From the NCBI GenBank assembly GCA_038245795.1, contig JBBRSC010000087.1:1-11869 (forward strand): 11,869 nucleotides of DNA, written 5' to 3'. This document shows positions 6,517 through 11,869 of the stretch, piece by piece. Position 1 is the stretch's first letter, and each line of letters begins with the position of its first letter. This DNA comes from JBBRSC01 sp038245795 (GTDB taxonomy: Bacteria > Actinomycetota > Acidimicrobiia > Acidimicrobiales > Microtrichaceae). Both the position numbers and the translations under genes were made by a program. A model generated the notes under the pieces. That model was not told where the DNA came from and did not search any database. It saw only the letters and a program-made list of their open reading frames with translations.

Positions 6517-7406
6517 CAGAGGTTCTCCAAAGCACCGGAGCGGCCAACCAACACCAGATAGATCCCCATGATCGCCACGGGAACCAGCGCATAGGCGGCG
6601 GCCAGGAGATCGTTGCCGCCCACGAAGTACTGGGCGATGATCGATCCCATGGTCTGGCTGGTCCCGCCGACGAATTTGATGGCGATGTAGTCGCCGAGCG
6701 TGAGTGAGAAGGTGAAGATCGAGCCAGCCAGAAGCGAGGGAATCAGCATCGGGATGATGATTGATCGGAAGGTTCGGTTCGTCTTCGCACCGAGATCACT
6801 CGATGCCTCGAGGAGCGAATTCGGCAGCCGGTCGAGCCCGGCGTACACCGGAAGAATCATGTACGGGAGCCACAGATACGCAAGGGTCAGGATCGTCGCC
6901 GTCACCCCGTAGCCGGGACTCGATCCGGTCACGTTCTTCACGACCCCCCCAACGGGGTCCAGCAGCGCCCGCCACGCATAGGCCTTGACGACGTAGCTCG
7001 CCCACAGCGGTGTCAGGACTGCGACGACCAGAATCCGACGGAGGCGGGGCGAAGCGACCTTCGCCATGAACACCGACATCGGAACCGCGATCAGGAGGTC
7101 GATGATGGTCACTGCCAGCGCGATCCCGAGCGTCCGGAGTGCAGCATCGCGGTACACGGAACCCGTGAGGACCGTCGTGATGTTATCGAGCGTCGGCTCC
7201 CGGATCAGGCGCTCGGACAGCTCGTCCTTCTGGAACAGCGATCGCGACAAGAGGACCACGAGCGACCCGATGTACGCGAGCACCAGCCACAACACCGGAC
7301 CACTGAGTTGCAGTGTGCGGACGGCGGCTGGGTGTCGCCTGAAGAACGATCCGCTCGAACGAAGCTCGGTCTCGGGCGCGGCTGGGGGGGCGGATGGAGA
7401 CTCCAC
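6516..7406 (-). CDS. potB: ABC transporter permease, PotB-like
   Basis: A 296-aa inner-membrane permease. It has a cytoplasmic N-terminus of about 30 residues rich in Ser, Pro and Glu, a first helix at about 35-56, then helices near 90-117, 125-145, 168-190, 217-237 and 267-288. The EAA loop is EASSDLGAKTNRTFRSIIIP at 200-219. It forms the second membrane half of the importer with PotC. The GTG start at 7406 has GAGG five bases upstream and lies 23 bases after the potD stop. Substrate choice cannot be read from this subunit; the polyamine assignment rests on the gene set and family pattern. Confidence 0.92.
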   Translation of the reverse strand: MESPSAPPAAPETELRSSGSFFRRHPAAVRTLQLSGPVLWLVLAYIGSLVVLLSRSLFQKDELSERLIREPTLDNITTVLTGSVYRDAALRTLGIALAVTIIDLLIAVPMSVFMAKVASPRLRRILVVAVLTPLWASYVVKAYAWRALLDPVGGVVKNVTGSSPGYGVTATILTLAYLWLPYMILPVYAGLDRLPNSLLEASSDLGAKTNRTFRSIIIPMLIPSLLAGSIFTFSLTLGDYIAIKFVGGTSQTMGSIIAQYFVGGNDLLAAAYALVPVAIMGIYLVLVGRSGALENL

Positions 7407-7429
7407 CCGCCCCTCGTTGTCGCTGGTGT

Positions 7430-8638
7430 TCAGCCCTTCACCTCGGTCCAGGCTTCAGCCCACTTCTTGAAGCCGACGCAGACCCGGTCGCTGCCGTCGA
7501 GGCACTTCTCGGTCGGAACGGTCCAGTAGTAAAGCTGCTTGGCGAACGCCTCGTCCGCAGCGTGGTACTGATCGCAGAACCCAGCAGCGGCGATGGTGCA
7601 GGCCTTGAGGTTGGCTGGAGCCTGGCCGTAGTACTGCGCGATCTGTGCCTGGATTGCCGGGCTCGACACCCAGTTCATCCACTTGTACACGCAGTTCGGG
7701 TGCTTCGCTTTTGAGGACAACATCCAGGTATCGGACCAGGCCGTCGAGCCCTCCTTGGGGAGGACCGTCTTCACGTTGACCGGCGGCGCGGCGGCAGTGA
7801 GCGTGTTGGCGATCGTCTGCCAGGTCGTCCCGAGGACGATCGAACCCTTCGTGACCGCTTCCTCGTACTTGAGGTAGTCCGACCAGTACTCACCGATCAG
7901 TGGCTTCTGATCCTTGAGGAGTTGCACGGCAGCATCGAACTGGGTTTGATCGAGCGAGTAGGGATCGCCGATCTTCAGGTCCGCCTTCGTGGCCTTGAGG
8001 TAGATGGCAGCGTCCGCGATCGTGGTCCAATCGTCGTACGCGGTGATCTTGCCCTTGTTCGGCGAGTCGGCGGCGTACACCGCGCCCCACGAGTCGGGGG
8101 GAGTCGTGACGACATCGGCGTTGTACTGCAACAAGTTCGCTCCCCATCCGTGGGGCTGGCCGTACGCTTGACCGTCTTTGCTGTTGTAGTTCTGCATCTT
8201 CAGGAACGGGGCGACGTCGTTGTAGTTGTCGAGAAGCTTCGTGTTCACCGGAGCAACGTCGCCGCTGGCGATGAGTCGCAGCGATGCATTGCCCGAGGCC
8301 GATACGCCGTCGTAGGCACCCGACTTGATGAGCTCGACCATCTCGTCAGAGGTACCGGCGACCTTGGCATCGACCTTGCACTTGGACTCTGACTCGAAGG
8401 GTGTGACCCAATCGACCTCCTTGCTCGTACTGCCATTCTCGGCGTAACCAGCCCAGACAACGATCGACAGAGCGCCCTCGCCGGCACCACTGGTGTCGGC
8501 GACCTTGACGGTCGATGGTGTCGAGTCCGTCGCCGTCTTCGTGTCGTCGCCGCACGACGTGGCGACGAGTGCCATCGCCGCGGCCAGCGCAATGGCCCCG
8601 CCGATTCGGCGACGAGAGGTTGATGGATGGTGCTTCAT
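7430..8638 (-). CDS. potD: Extracellular solute-binding lipoprotein, PotD-like
   Basis: A 402-aa lipoprotein receptor delivering substrate to PotB/PotC. Numbered from the ATG at 8638, the signal has an SRRRIGG basic part, a hydrophobic core from about 12 to 27 and the lipid-attachment cysteine Cys29 in the LVATSC lipobox. The double arginine could allow Tat export, but the motif is loose. The mature part has the bacterial solute-binding family 1/PotD pattern: SIVVWAGY at its first strand, EMVELIKSGAYDGVSAS, GQPHGWGANLLQYNADVV and YLKYEEAVTKGSIVLGTTWQTIAN. Six cysteines besides the lipid one, mostly in the C-terminal third, could form up to three disulfides, which is unusual for PotD. A 32-residue N-terminal extension from 8734 is rejected because it overlaps potA and GGGGAG lies five bases before 8638. 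The substrate could be a polyamine or another small solute. Confidence 0.9.
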   Translation of the reverse strand: MKHHPSTSRRRIGGAIALAAAMALVATSCGDDTKTATDSTPSTVKVADTSGAGEGALSIVVWAGYAENGSTSKEVDWVTPFESESKCKVDAKVAGTSDEMVELIKSGAYDGVSASGNASLRLIASGDVAPVNTKLLDNYNDVAPFLKMQNYNSKDGQAYGQPHGWGANLLQYNADVVTTPPDSWGAVYAADSPNKGKITAYDDWTTIADAAIYLKATKADLKIGDPYSLDQTQFDAAVQLLKDQKPLIGEYWSDYLKYEEAVTKGSIVLGTTWQTIANTLTAAAPPVNVKTVLPKEGSTAWSDTWMLSSKAKHPNCVYKWMNWVSSPAIQAQIAQYYGQAPANLKACTIAAAGFCDQYHAADEAFAKQLYYWTVPTEKCLDGSDRVCVGFKKWAEAWTEVKG

Positions 8639-8643
8639 GGGTG

Positions 8644-8649
8644 CTCCCC
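8644..8649 (-). promoter_or_regulatory. Ribosome binding site fixing the potD start
   Basis: GGGGAG on the minus strand, five bases before the ATG at 8638. It decides against the longer in-frame start at 8734 inside potA and restores a standard lipoprotein signal peptide. Confidence 0.65.
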
Positions 8650-8654
8650 CAGGT

Positions 8655-8679
8655 GATGTGGATGTGGATTGATGTGGAT
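8655..8679. repeat. Short GATGTGGAT repeats in the potA-potD junction
   Basis: Three copies of GATGTGGAT begin at 8655, 8661 (overlapping the first) and 8671 on the plus strand, filling most of the 40-base gap between the potA stop and potD. No symmetrical stem results. It is probably slippage-derived spacer, and copy number may vary between strains. Confidence 0.4.
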
Positions 8680-9770
8680 CATGTAGACGTGAGAACTGTT
8701 GAGTCGTCGTGCCCGCGCTGGCTGAGCTCCACAACGTGTCGCTCCTGCCAGCTCACCTGCACCCGGTCGCCGATACAGGGGCGGGCGTCGCTGGCATCGT
8801 CGTTCTGTTCGACCACCAGCACATGACCACCGACGTCGAGCCGGACCCGGGTCCGGGTCTCCCAGCCCACGTACAACACCTCGTCGACCACCCCGGCGGC
8901 ACGCTGACCCGTCGTCGGTGCCGTTGGTGTCTCGGAGGTCATCACGATCTTTTCGGGTCGGACCAGAAACGCTCCTGCGCGCCCGATGACGGCAACGGCA
9001 GCCGACCCGCTGAGCAGATTCGACGTGCCGACGAACCCGGCAACGAATGAGTTGACGGGCCGTTCGTAGATCTCCCGGGCCGAGCCGATCTGTTCGATCC
9101 GACCCTGGCTGAACACTGCGATCCGATCGCTCATCGTCAGAGCCTCGGATTGATCGTGGGTCACGAACACGAAGGTGATTCCGACATCTCGTTGCAGCGA
9201 TTTCAACTCGAACTGCATCTCCTCGCGGAGTTTGAGGTCGAGGGCGCCCAGCGGTTCGTCGAGCAGGAGCACCTTCGGCCGGTTGACCAGCGCCCGGGCC
9301 AGCGCAACCCGCTGCCGTTGCCCGCCAGAAAGTTGCGACGGTTTGCGCTGGCCGAGATCGCCGAGGCGTACCGACTCGAGGGCAACGCCTGCTTGTCGAC
9401 GTCGATCGACCTTGCCAACGCCTTTGACCCGGAGGCCATAGGCGACATTGTCGAGCACAGACATGTGCGGGAACAGCGCATAGTCCTGAAAGACAGTATT
9501 CAGATCGCGATCGAAGGGTGCCAGGTTCGTCACGTCGCGTTCGTCGAGGAGGATCGCCCCCGTGGTCGGTTGTTCGAAGCCCGCCAGGAGTCGCAGCAGG
9601 GTGGTCTTCCCGGATCCCGATGGACCCAGCAGCGTGAAGAATTCGCCAGCGCGAACCTCGAGATCAATCGTTTCCAAAGCAACTGTGTCGCCGAACTTCT
9701 TACTGACCGCCACGACGCGCAACGCGGGTGGTGCATCGGCGTTGGCTGAGCGTTGCGTGGTCGTCGACAT
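8679..9770 (-). CDS. potA: ABC transporter ATPase, PotA-like
   Basis: A 363-aa ATPase that powers the importer from the cytoplasmic side. All nucleotide-binding motifs are intact: Walker A GPSGSGKTT at 49-57, Q-loop Gln95 in QDYALFPHMSV, signature LSGGQ at 147-151, Walker B VLLLDE at 167-172, D-loop GALD, and switch His205 in VTHDQSEAL. A C-terminal TOBE-type domain (about 240-363) carries the LVRPEKI strand at 269-275 common to PotA and related importers. It is the first gene of the operon; potD, potB and potC follow at 40, 23 and -1 bases. No good Shine-Dalgarno precedes the ATG at 9770; a TAGATT -10 at 9788-9783 would leave a leader of only about five bases. Confidence 0.94.
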   Translation of the reverse strand: MSTTTQRSANADAPPALRVVAVSKKFGDTVALETIDLEVRAGEFFTLLGPSGSGKTTLLRLLAGFEQPTTGAILLDERDVTNLAPFDRDLNTVFQDYALFPHMSVLDNVAYGLRVKGVGKVDRRRQAGVALESVRLGDLGQRKPSQLSGGQRQRVALARALVNRPKVLLLDEPLGALDLKLREEMQFELKSLQRDVGITFVFVTHDQSEALTMSDRIAVFSQGRIEQIGSAREIYERPVNSFVAGFVGTSNLLSGSAAVAVIGRAGAFLVRPEKIVMTSETPTAPTTGQRAAGVVDEVLYVGWETRTRVRLDVGGHVLVVEQNDDASDARPCIGDRVQVSWQERHVVELSQRGHDDSTVLTST

Positions 9771-9782
9771 GATCGGCTACGA

Positions 9783-9788
9783 AATCTA
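9783..9788 (-). promoter_or_regulatory. Possible -10 box TAGATT of the pot operon
   Basis: Minus-strand TAGATT fits TANNNT and ends 12 bases before the potA ATG, implying a leader of about five bases. No convincing -35 is found 16-18 bases upstream, where an inverted repeat lies instead. Confidence 0.35.
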
Positions 9789-9796
9789 GCGTCCAA

Positions 9797-9823
9797 ACAA
9801 CGATCCACGATGTAATTCGTTGT
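9797..9823. promoter_or_regulatory. Candidate operator upstream of the pot operon
   Basis: ACAACGA (9797-9803) and TCGTTGT (9817-9823) are exact 7-bp complements separated by 13 bases. The centre lies about two helical turns upstream of the TAGATT -10, covering the place where a -35 box is expected, which suits a repressor or an activator replacing a weak -35. The repeat also follows the Nudix gene stop closely (9833), but the AT-containing 7-bp stem with no T-run is a poor terminator. Confidence 0.35.
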
Positions 9824-9832
9824 CGACGACCA

Positions 9833-10657
9833 TTACAGCGGCGTTGGAGCCGAGCCTGCGGGCGGTGACCAGATCTCACCAGCCGCGCCCGCTGGATCCC
9901 AGCTCTCACGAGGACCGGGATCAAGCCGGAACGACAACAACAGGAACTGCCGGAGCATGGCGGCCGTCGCGCCCCAGACCGTGTCGCCGTACAACTCGAA
10001 AAAGTAGACGGGTCGACCTTGCTGGGAGGTCCCCCATCGCTCCTCGCGAAAGACCTCAGGATCGAGCAACTCAGCAAGCGGTACATGCAATATCTCGGCG
10101 ACTTCGGCCTCGGCGGGATGAAGGTGGGGGCGTTCGGCGAGCAGCGCCACCACCGGGACGATGTACGCGCGTCGGGTCACGGTCGTCAGATGATCGAGCT
10201 CTCCGAGCGGTCTGACGATCGACGGATCGAGATCGACTTCCTCATGCGCCTCCCGAACCGCTGTCTCGATGGGGCTCTCACCTGGATCAGTCCGGCCACC
10301 CGGAAAGCTCACTTCGCCCGTGTGGTGTCGCAAGGTGTCGGCGCGCCGAGTGAGGATCACGTGGAGTTGATCGTTGCCGTGGTCGTCGGTGCCGTCGGGA
10401 TAGATCGCGACGAGAACCGCCGAGGGGGACCCGCCGCTTCGTTCAACCGGCGATGGTTCACCCGCCCGACCCGAAAACACGTCTGCGAGGCGATCGATGG
10501 TCAGTTCCGCCTGCGACGCCATCCGTTCCGGGGGCAGCGCCATCCGTTCCGGGGGCGGAGTCGAGCGTGCCTCCCACGCGGGTCGCTCCCCCGGCGTCCA
10601 CAACGCTGGTCGGGGGATCTGCTGCGGGCCCCCACGCTGGGGCTGGTTCGACGACAT
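9833..10657 (-). CDS. Nudix hydrolase, CoA-pyrophosphatase-like
   Basis: A 274-aa protein whose core (about 76-225) is a Nudix domain of the CoA pyrophosphatase type, predicted to split CoA or its derivatives into phosphopantetheine and 3',5'-ADP with a divalent metal. The CoA-specific block VILTRRADTLRHHTGEVSFP (100-119) runs into the Nudix box at 121-143 (GRTDPGE, seven residues, then REAHEEVDL). The metal-binding REAHEE is intact; the box's usual late Gly is Asp142. The family is normally about 190-220 aa; the excess is a Pro-rich N-terminus (1-47) with a PPERMA duplication and a Gly/Pro-rich tail. The ATG at 10657 is chosen because TAGCTT ends six bases upstream, as in other leaderless genes here; ATGs at 10543 and 10522, inside the duplication, are alternatives. 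It stands alone between groEL and the pot operon. Confidence 0.85.
   Translation of the reverse strand: MSSNQPQRGGPQQIPRPALWTPGERPAWEARSTPPPERMALPPERMASQAELTIDRLADVFSGRAGEPSPVERSGGSPSAVLVAIYPDGTDDHGNDQLHVILTRRADTLRHHTGEVSFPGGRTDPGESPIETAVREAHEEVDLDPSIVRPLGELDHLTTVTRRAYIVPVVALLAERPHLHPAEAEVAEILHVPLAELLDPEVFREERWGTSQQGRPVYFFELYGDTVWGATAAMLRQFLLLSFRLDPGPRESWDPAGAAGEIWSPPAGSAPTPL
10518..10556. repeat. 21-bp tandem duplication in the Nudix gene
   Basis: An 18-base sequence starting GCCATCCGTTCC on the plus strand occurs at 10518-10535 and again, without change, at 10539-10556. On the coding strand each copy encodes PPERMA and carries an in-frame ATG, so the repeat creates two candidate internal starts. 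The 21-base period keeps the reading frame. Confidence 0.85.
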
Positions 10658-10663
10658 CGGGGC

Positions 10664-10669
10664 AAGCTA
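10664..10669 (-). promoter_or_regulatory. -10 box TAGCTT of a leaderless promoter for the Nudix gene
   Basis: Minus-strand TAGCTT ends six bases before the ATG at 10657, the same spacing as for the 129-aa gene. No Shine-Dalgarno is visible and no good -35 match is found at the expected distance. Confidence 0.5.
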
Positions 10670-10682
10670 CAGCCGCGCCCCG

Positions 10683-10778
10683 ACAACCACCGTGCTCGGC
10701 ACCAATACCTGTGCCCAACGCAACCCGGCGCAACACCTTCGTCACCGCTGCCCAACGACCACCGTTCTCGGCACCGAT
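10683..10778. repeat. Imperfect 24-base direct repeat
   Basis: 10683-10706 and 10755-10778 match at 21 of 24 bases around the cores CCACCGTGCTCGGCACC and CCACCGTTCTCGGCACC; weaker similarity continues on the Nudix-proximal side of each copy. The spacing is 72 bases, about seven helical turns. The promoter-distal copy lies wholly inside the loop of the 10740-10792 inverted repeat. It may be a duplicated protein-binding site or the trace of a promoter duplication. Confidence 0.55.
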
Positions 10779-10792
10779 CGGCAGCGGTGATG
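10740..10792. repeat. Long inverted repeat with an 11-bp perfect stem
   Basis: TCACCGCTGCC (10742-10752) and GGCAGCGGTGA (10780-10790) are exact complements; one G-T wobble and one C-G pair extend the stem to 13 bp. The 27-base loop contains one copy of the direct repeat. Loop size and lack of a T-run argue against a simple terminator. Confidence 0.5.
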
Positions 10793-10800
10793 GACAACGA

Positions 10801-10830
10801 CGAACGCCGGCCCCGAAGGACCGGCGTTCG
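10801..10830 (-). terminator. Hairpin terminator downstream of groEL
   Basis: Starting 36 bases after the groEL stop, the minus strand forms a 13-bp stem (arm CGAACGCCGGTCC, one T-G wobble) closed by a UUCG tetraloop, a very stable hairpin. The tract after it (TCGTTGTCC) is only weakly T-rich, as is common for high-GC actinobacterial terminators. Confidence 0.75.
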
Positions 10831-10865
10831 AACACGTTTCGCACGACTCGATGAGCCGGCACGGG

Positions 10866-11869
10866 CTACATCATGCCCATGCCGCCCATACCGTCCATGC
10901 CGCCGCCACCGGGCATTCCCGCCGGGGCCTCTTCAGGCTTGTCGGCGATCAGGCATTCGGTGGTCAGCAACAGGCTGGCGATCGACGCCGCGTTCTGCAA
11001 CGCAGCACGTGTCACCTTGGCAGGATCGATCACGCCGGCCTTGACCAGGTCCTCGTACACACCAGTTGCAGCGTTGAAGCCGACGTTGCCGGTCTCCCGC
11101 TCCACCTGCTGGACGACGACGGCGCCTTCCATTCCGGCGTTCTCGGCGATGTTCCGAGCCGGTGCTTCGAGCGCACGCCACACGGCGCGAGCGCCAGTGG
11201 CCTCATCGCCTTGGAGGGTGTCCGCCACTGCAGCCACAGCTGAGCGGGCACGGAGGAGCGCTGTGCCGCCACCGGCGACCACGCCTTCCTCGATGGCCGC
11301 ACGAGTAGCCGACAGCGCGTCTTCGATGCGGTGCTTCTTTTCTTTGAGCTCCACCTCGGTTGCTGCGCCGACCTTGACGACAGCAACGCCACCGCTGAGC
11401 TTCGCAAGACGCTCCTGGAGCTTCTCCCGATCCCAGTCGGAGTCGGTGTCTTCGACCTCACGCTTGATCTGCGCAATACGGCCCTTGACGTCGTCCTCGG
11501 AACCGGCACCCTCGATGATCGTGGTGTTGTCCTTGGCGACGACGACCTTGCGGGCACGCCCGAGCAGGTCGATGGTGGTGGCGTCGAGCTTGAGGCCTAT
11601 CTCCTCGGAGATCACCTGAGCGCCGGTGAGGATGGCCATGTCGGCCAGCATCGCCTTGCGTCGCTCGCCGAACCCGGGAGCTTTGATGGCCACCGAGGCG
11701 AAGGTGCCACGGATCTTGTTGACGACCAGGGTGGCCAGGGCTTCGCCCTCGACATCCTCGGCGATGATGACGAGCGCCTTGCCGGACTGCATGACCTTCT
11801 CGAGCACTGGCAGGAGATCCTGCACCGAGCCGATTTTGCCATTCACGAACAAGATGTACGGATCCTGGA
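10866..11869 (-). CDS. groEL: 60-kDa chaperonin GroEL, C-terminal part (5' end outside the window)
   Basis: The frame is open to the right edge, and the first complete residues QDPYILFVNGKIGSVQD match GroEL from about residue 215 (E. coli numbering), so roughly the N-terminal 40% is missing. Apical domain landmarks include IIAEDVEGEALATLVVNKIRG and APGFGERRKAMLADMAILTG; then EEIGLKL, DREKLQERLAKLSGGVAVVKVGAATE and EEGVVAGGGTALLR mark the return to the intermediate and equatorial domains. The protein ends in a Gly/Met-rich tail (MPGGGGMDGMGGMGMM), the flexible cavity tail typical of the main folding GroEL rather than the His-rich tail of some actinobacterial GroEL1 copies. The partner groES is not in the window. 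A strong hairpin follows the stop. Confidence 0.97.
   Translation of the reverse strand, partial: QDPYILFVNGKIGSVQDLLPVLEKVMQSGKALVIIAEDVEGEALATLVVNKIRGTFASVAIKAPGFGERRKAMLADMAILTGAQVISEEIGLKLDATTIDLLGRARKVVVAKDNTTIIEGAGSEDDVKGRIAQIKREVEDTDSDWDREKLQERLAKLSGGVAVVKVGAATEVELKEKKHRIEDALSATRAAIEEGVVAGGGTALLRARSAVAAVADTLQGDEATGARAVWRALEAPARNIAENAGMEGAVVVQQVERETGNVGFNAATGVYEDLVKAGVIDPAKVTRAALQNAASIASLLLTTECLIADKPEEAPAGMPGGGGMDGMGGMGMM

Larger units (their letters stand above)
10658..10865. other. groEL-Nudix intergenic region
   Basis: These 208 bases hold, from right to left, the groEL terminator (10801-10830), a long inverted repeat (10740-10792), an imperfect direct repeat (10683-10706 and 10755-10778) and the -10 box of the Nudix gene (10664-10669). 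I see no convincing coding frame; the frames open here belong to antisense or shifted readings of the Nudix gene. Confidence 0.6.

Noticed and set aside
8639..8734. A 32-residue N-terminal extension of PotD
   Set aside because: It overlaps the end of potA and would bury the lipoprotein signal; GGGGAG precedes the ATG at 8638.
5722..9770. The four-gene transporter as a possible novel system
   Set aside because: Gene content, order-independent motifs and lengths fit standard PotABCD-type importers; only the receptor cysteines are unusual.
10019..11044. A 341-codon plus-strand frame spanning the Nudix gene, the intergenic region and the end of groEL
   Set aside because: It runs antisense through two well-supported genes and a terminator hairpin, and has no recognisable domain.
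1..11869. CRISPR arrays, tRNA/rRNA genes, insertion sequences, toxin-antitoxin pairs or prophage genes
   Set aside because: None was seen: no regularly spaced repeats, no transposase or integrase motifs, and every long coding region has a housekeeping or transport assignment except the 129-aa gene.

Overview
The window looks like ordinary chromosomal DNA of a high-GC actinobacterium, possibly the Acidimicrobiia/Ilumatobacter side. The grounds are high-GC codon use, an F420-type luciferase-like oxidoreductase, a GuaB3-type IMP dehydrogenase-related gene directly upstream of guaA (an order known from actinobacteria), and several genes with a TANNNT -10 box so close to the start codon that their mRNAs should be leaderless. 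The taxon is an inference; no rRNA or other marker is present.

Layout. At the left edge a minus-strand reading frame may be the first 33 codons of a divergent gene. The only clear plus-strand gene follows: an LLM-class (F420-dependent family) oxidoreductase, start best placed at the GTG at 143. It converges on a secreted NlpC/P60 cell-wall hydrolase (1098-2438, minus). Every gene from there on is on the minus strand. Read in the direction of transcription (right to left) they are: the end of groEL (11869-10866, cut by the window edge), a CoA-pyrophosphatase-like Nudix hydrolase (10657-9833), a four-gene polyamine-type ABC transporter operon (potA 9770, potD 8638, potB 7406, potC 6516-5722), an unrecognised 129-aa gene (5696-5307), the guaB3-guaA pair with overlapping ends (5216-2549), and the NlpC/P60 gene.

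How they work together. GuaA makes GMP from XMP, and GuaB3 is a non-canonical relative of IMP dehydrogenase that lacks the catalytic cysteine loop, so the pair is a purine module of which only one enzyme has an assured activity. PotA/B/C/D form a complete importer: ATPase, two permeases and a lipoprotein receptor. The NlpC/P60 protein has the coiled-coil plus peptidase layout of division-associated peptidoglycan hydrolases. GroEL is general chaperone machinery.

Nothing here amounts to a new defence, mobile or biosynthetic system. The items worth a second look are regulatory or structural: repeated leaderless -10 motifs, inverted repeats upstream of potA and of the NlpC/P60 gene, a direct repeat nested inside a long inverted repeat between groEL and the Nudix gene, a cysteine-rich PotD, and the 129-aa orphan. 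No tRNA, rRNA, CRISPR array, insertion sequence or attachment site was seen. No gene-free stretch exceeds 300 bases; the longest is 10658-10865.
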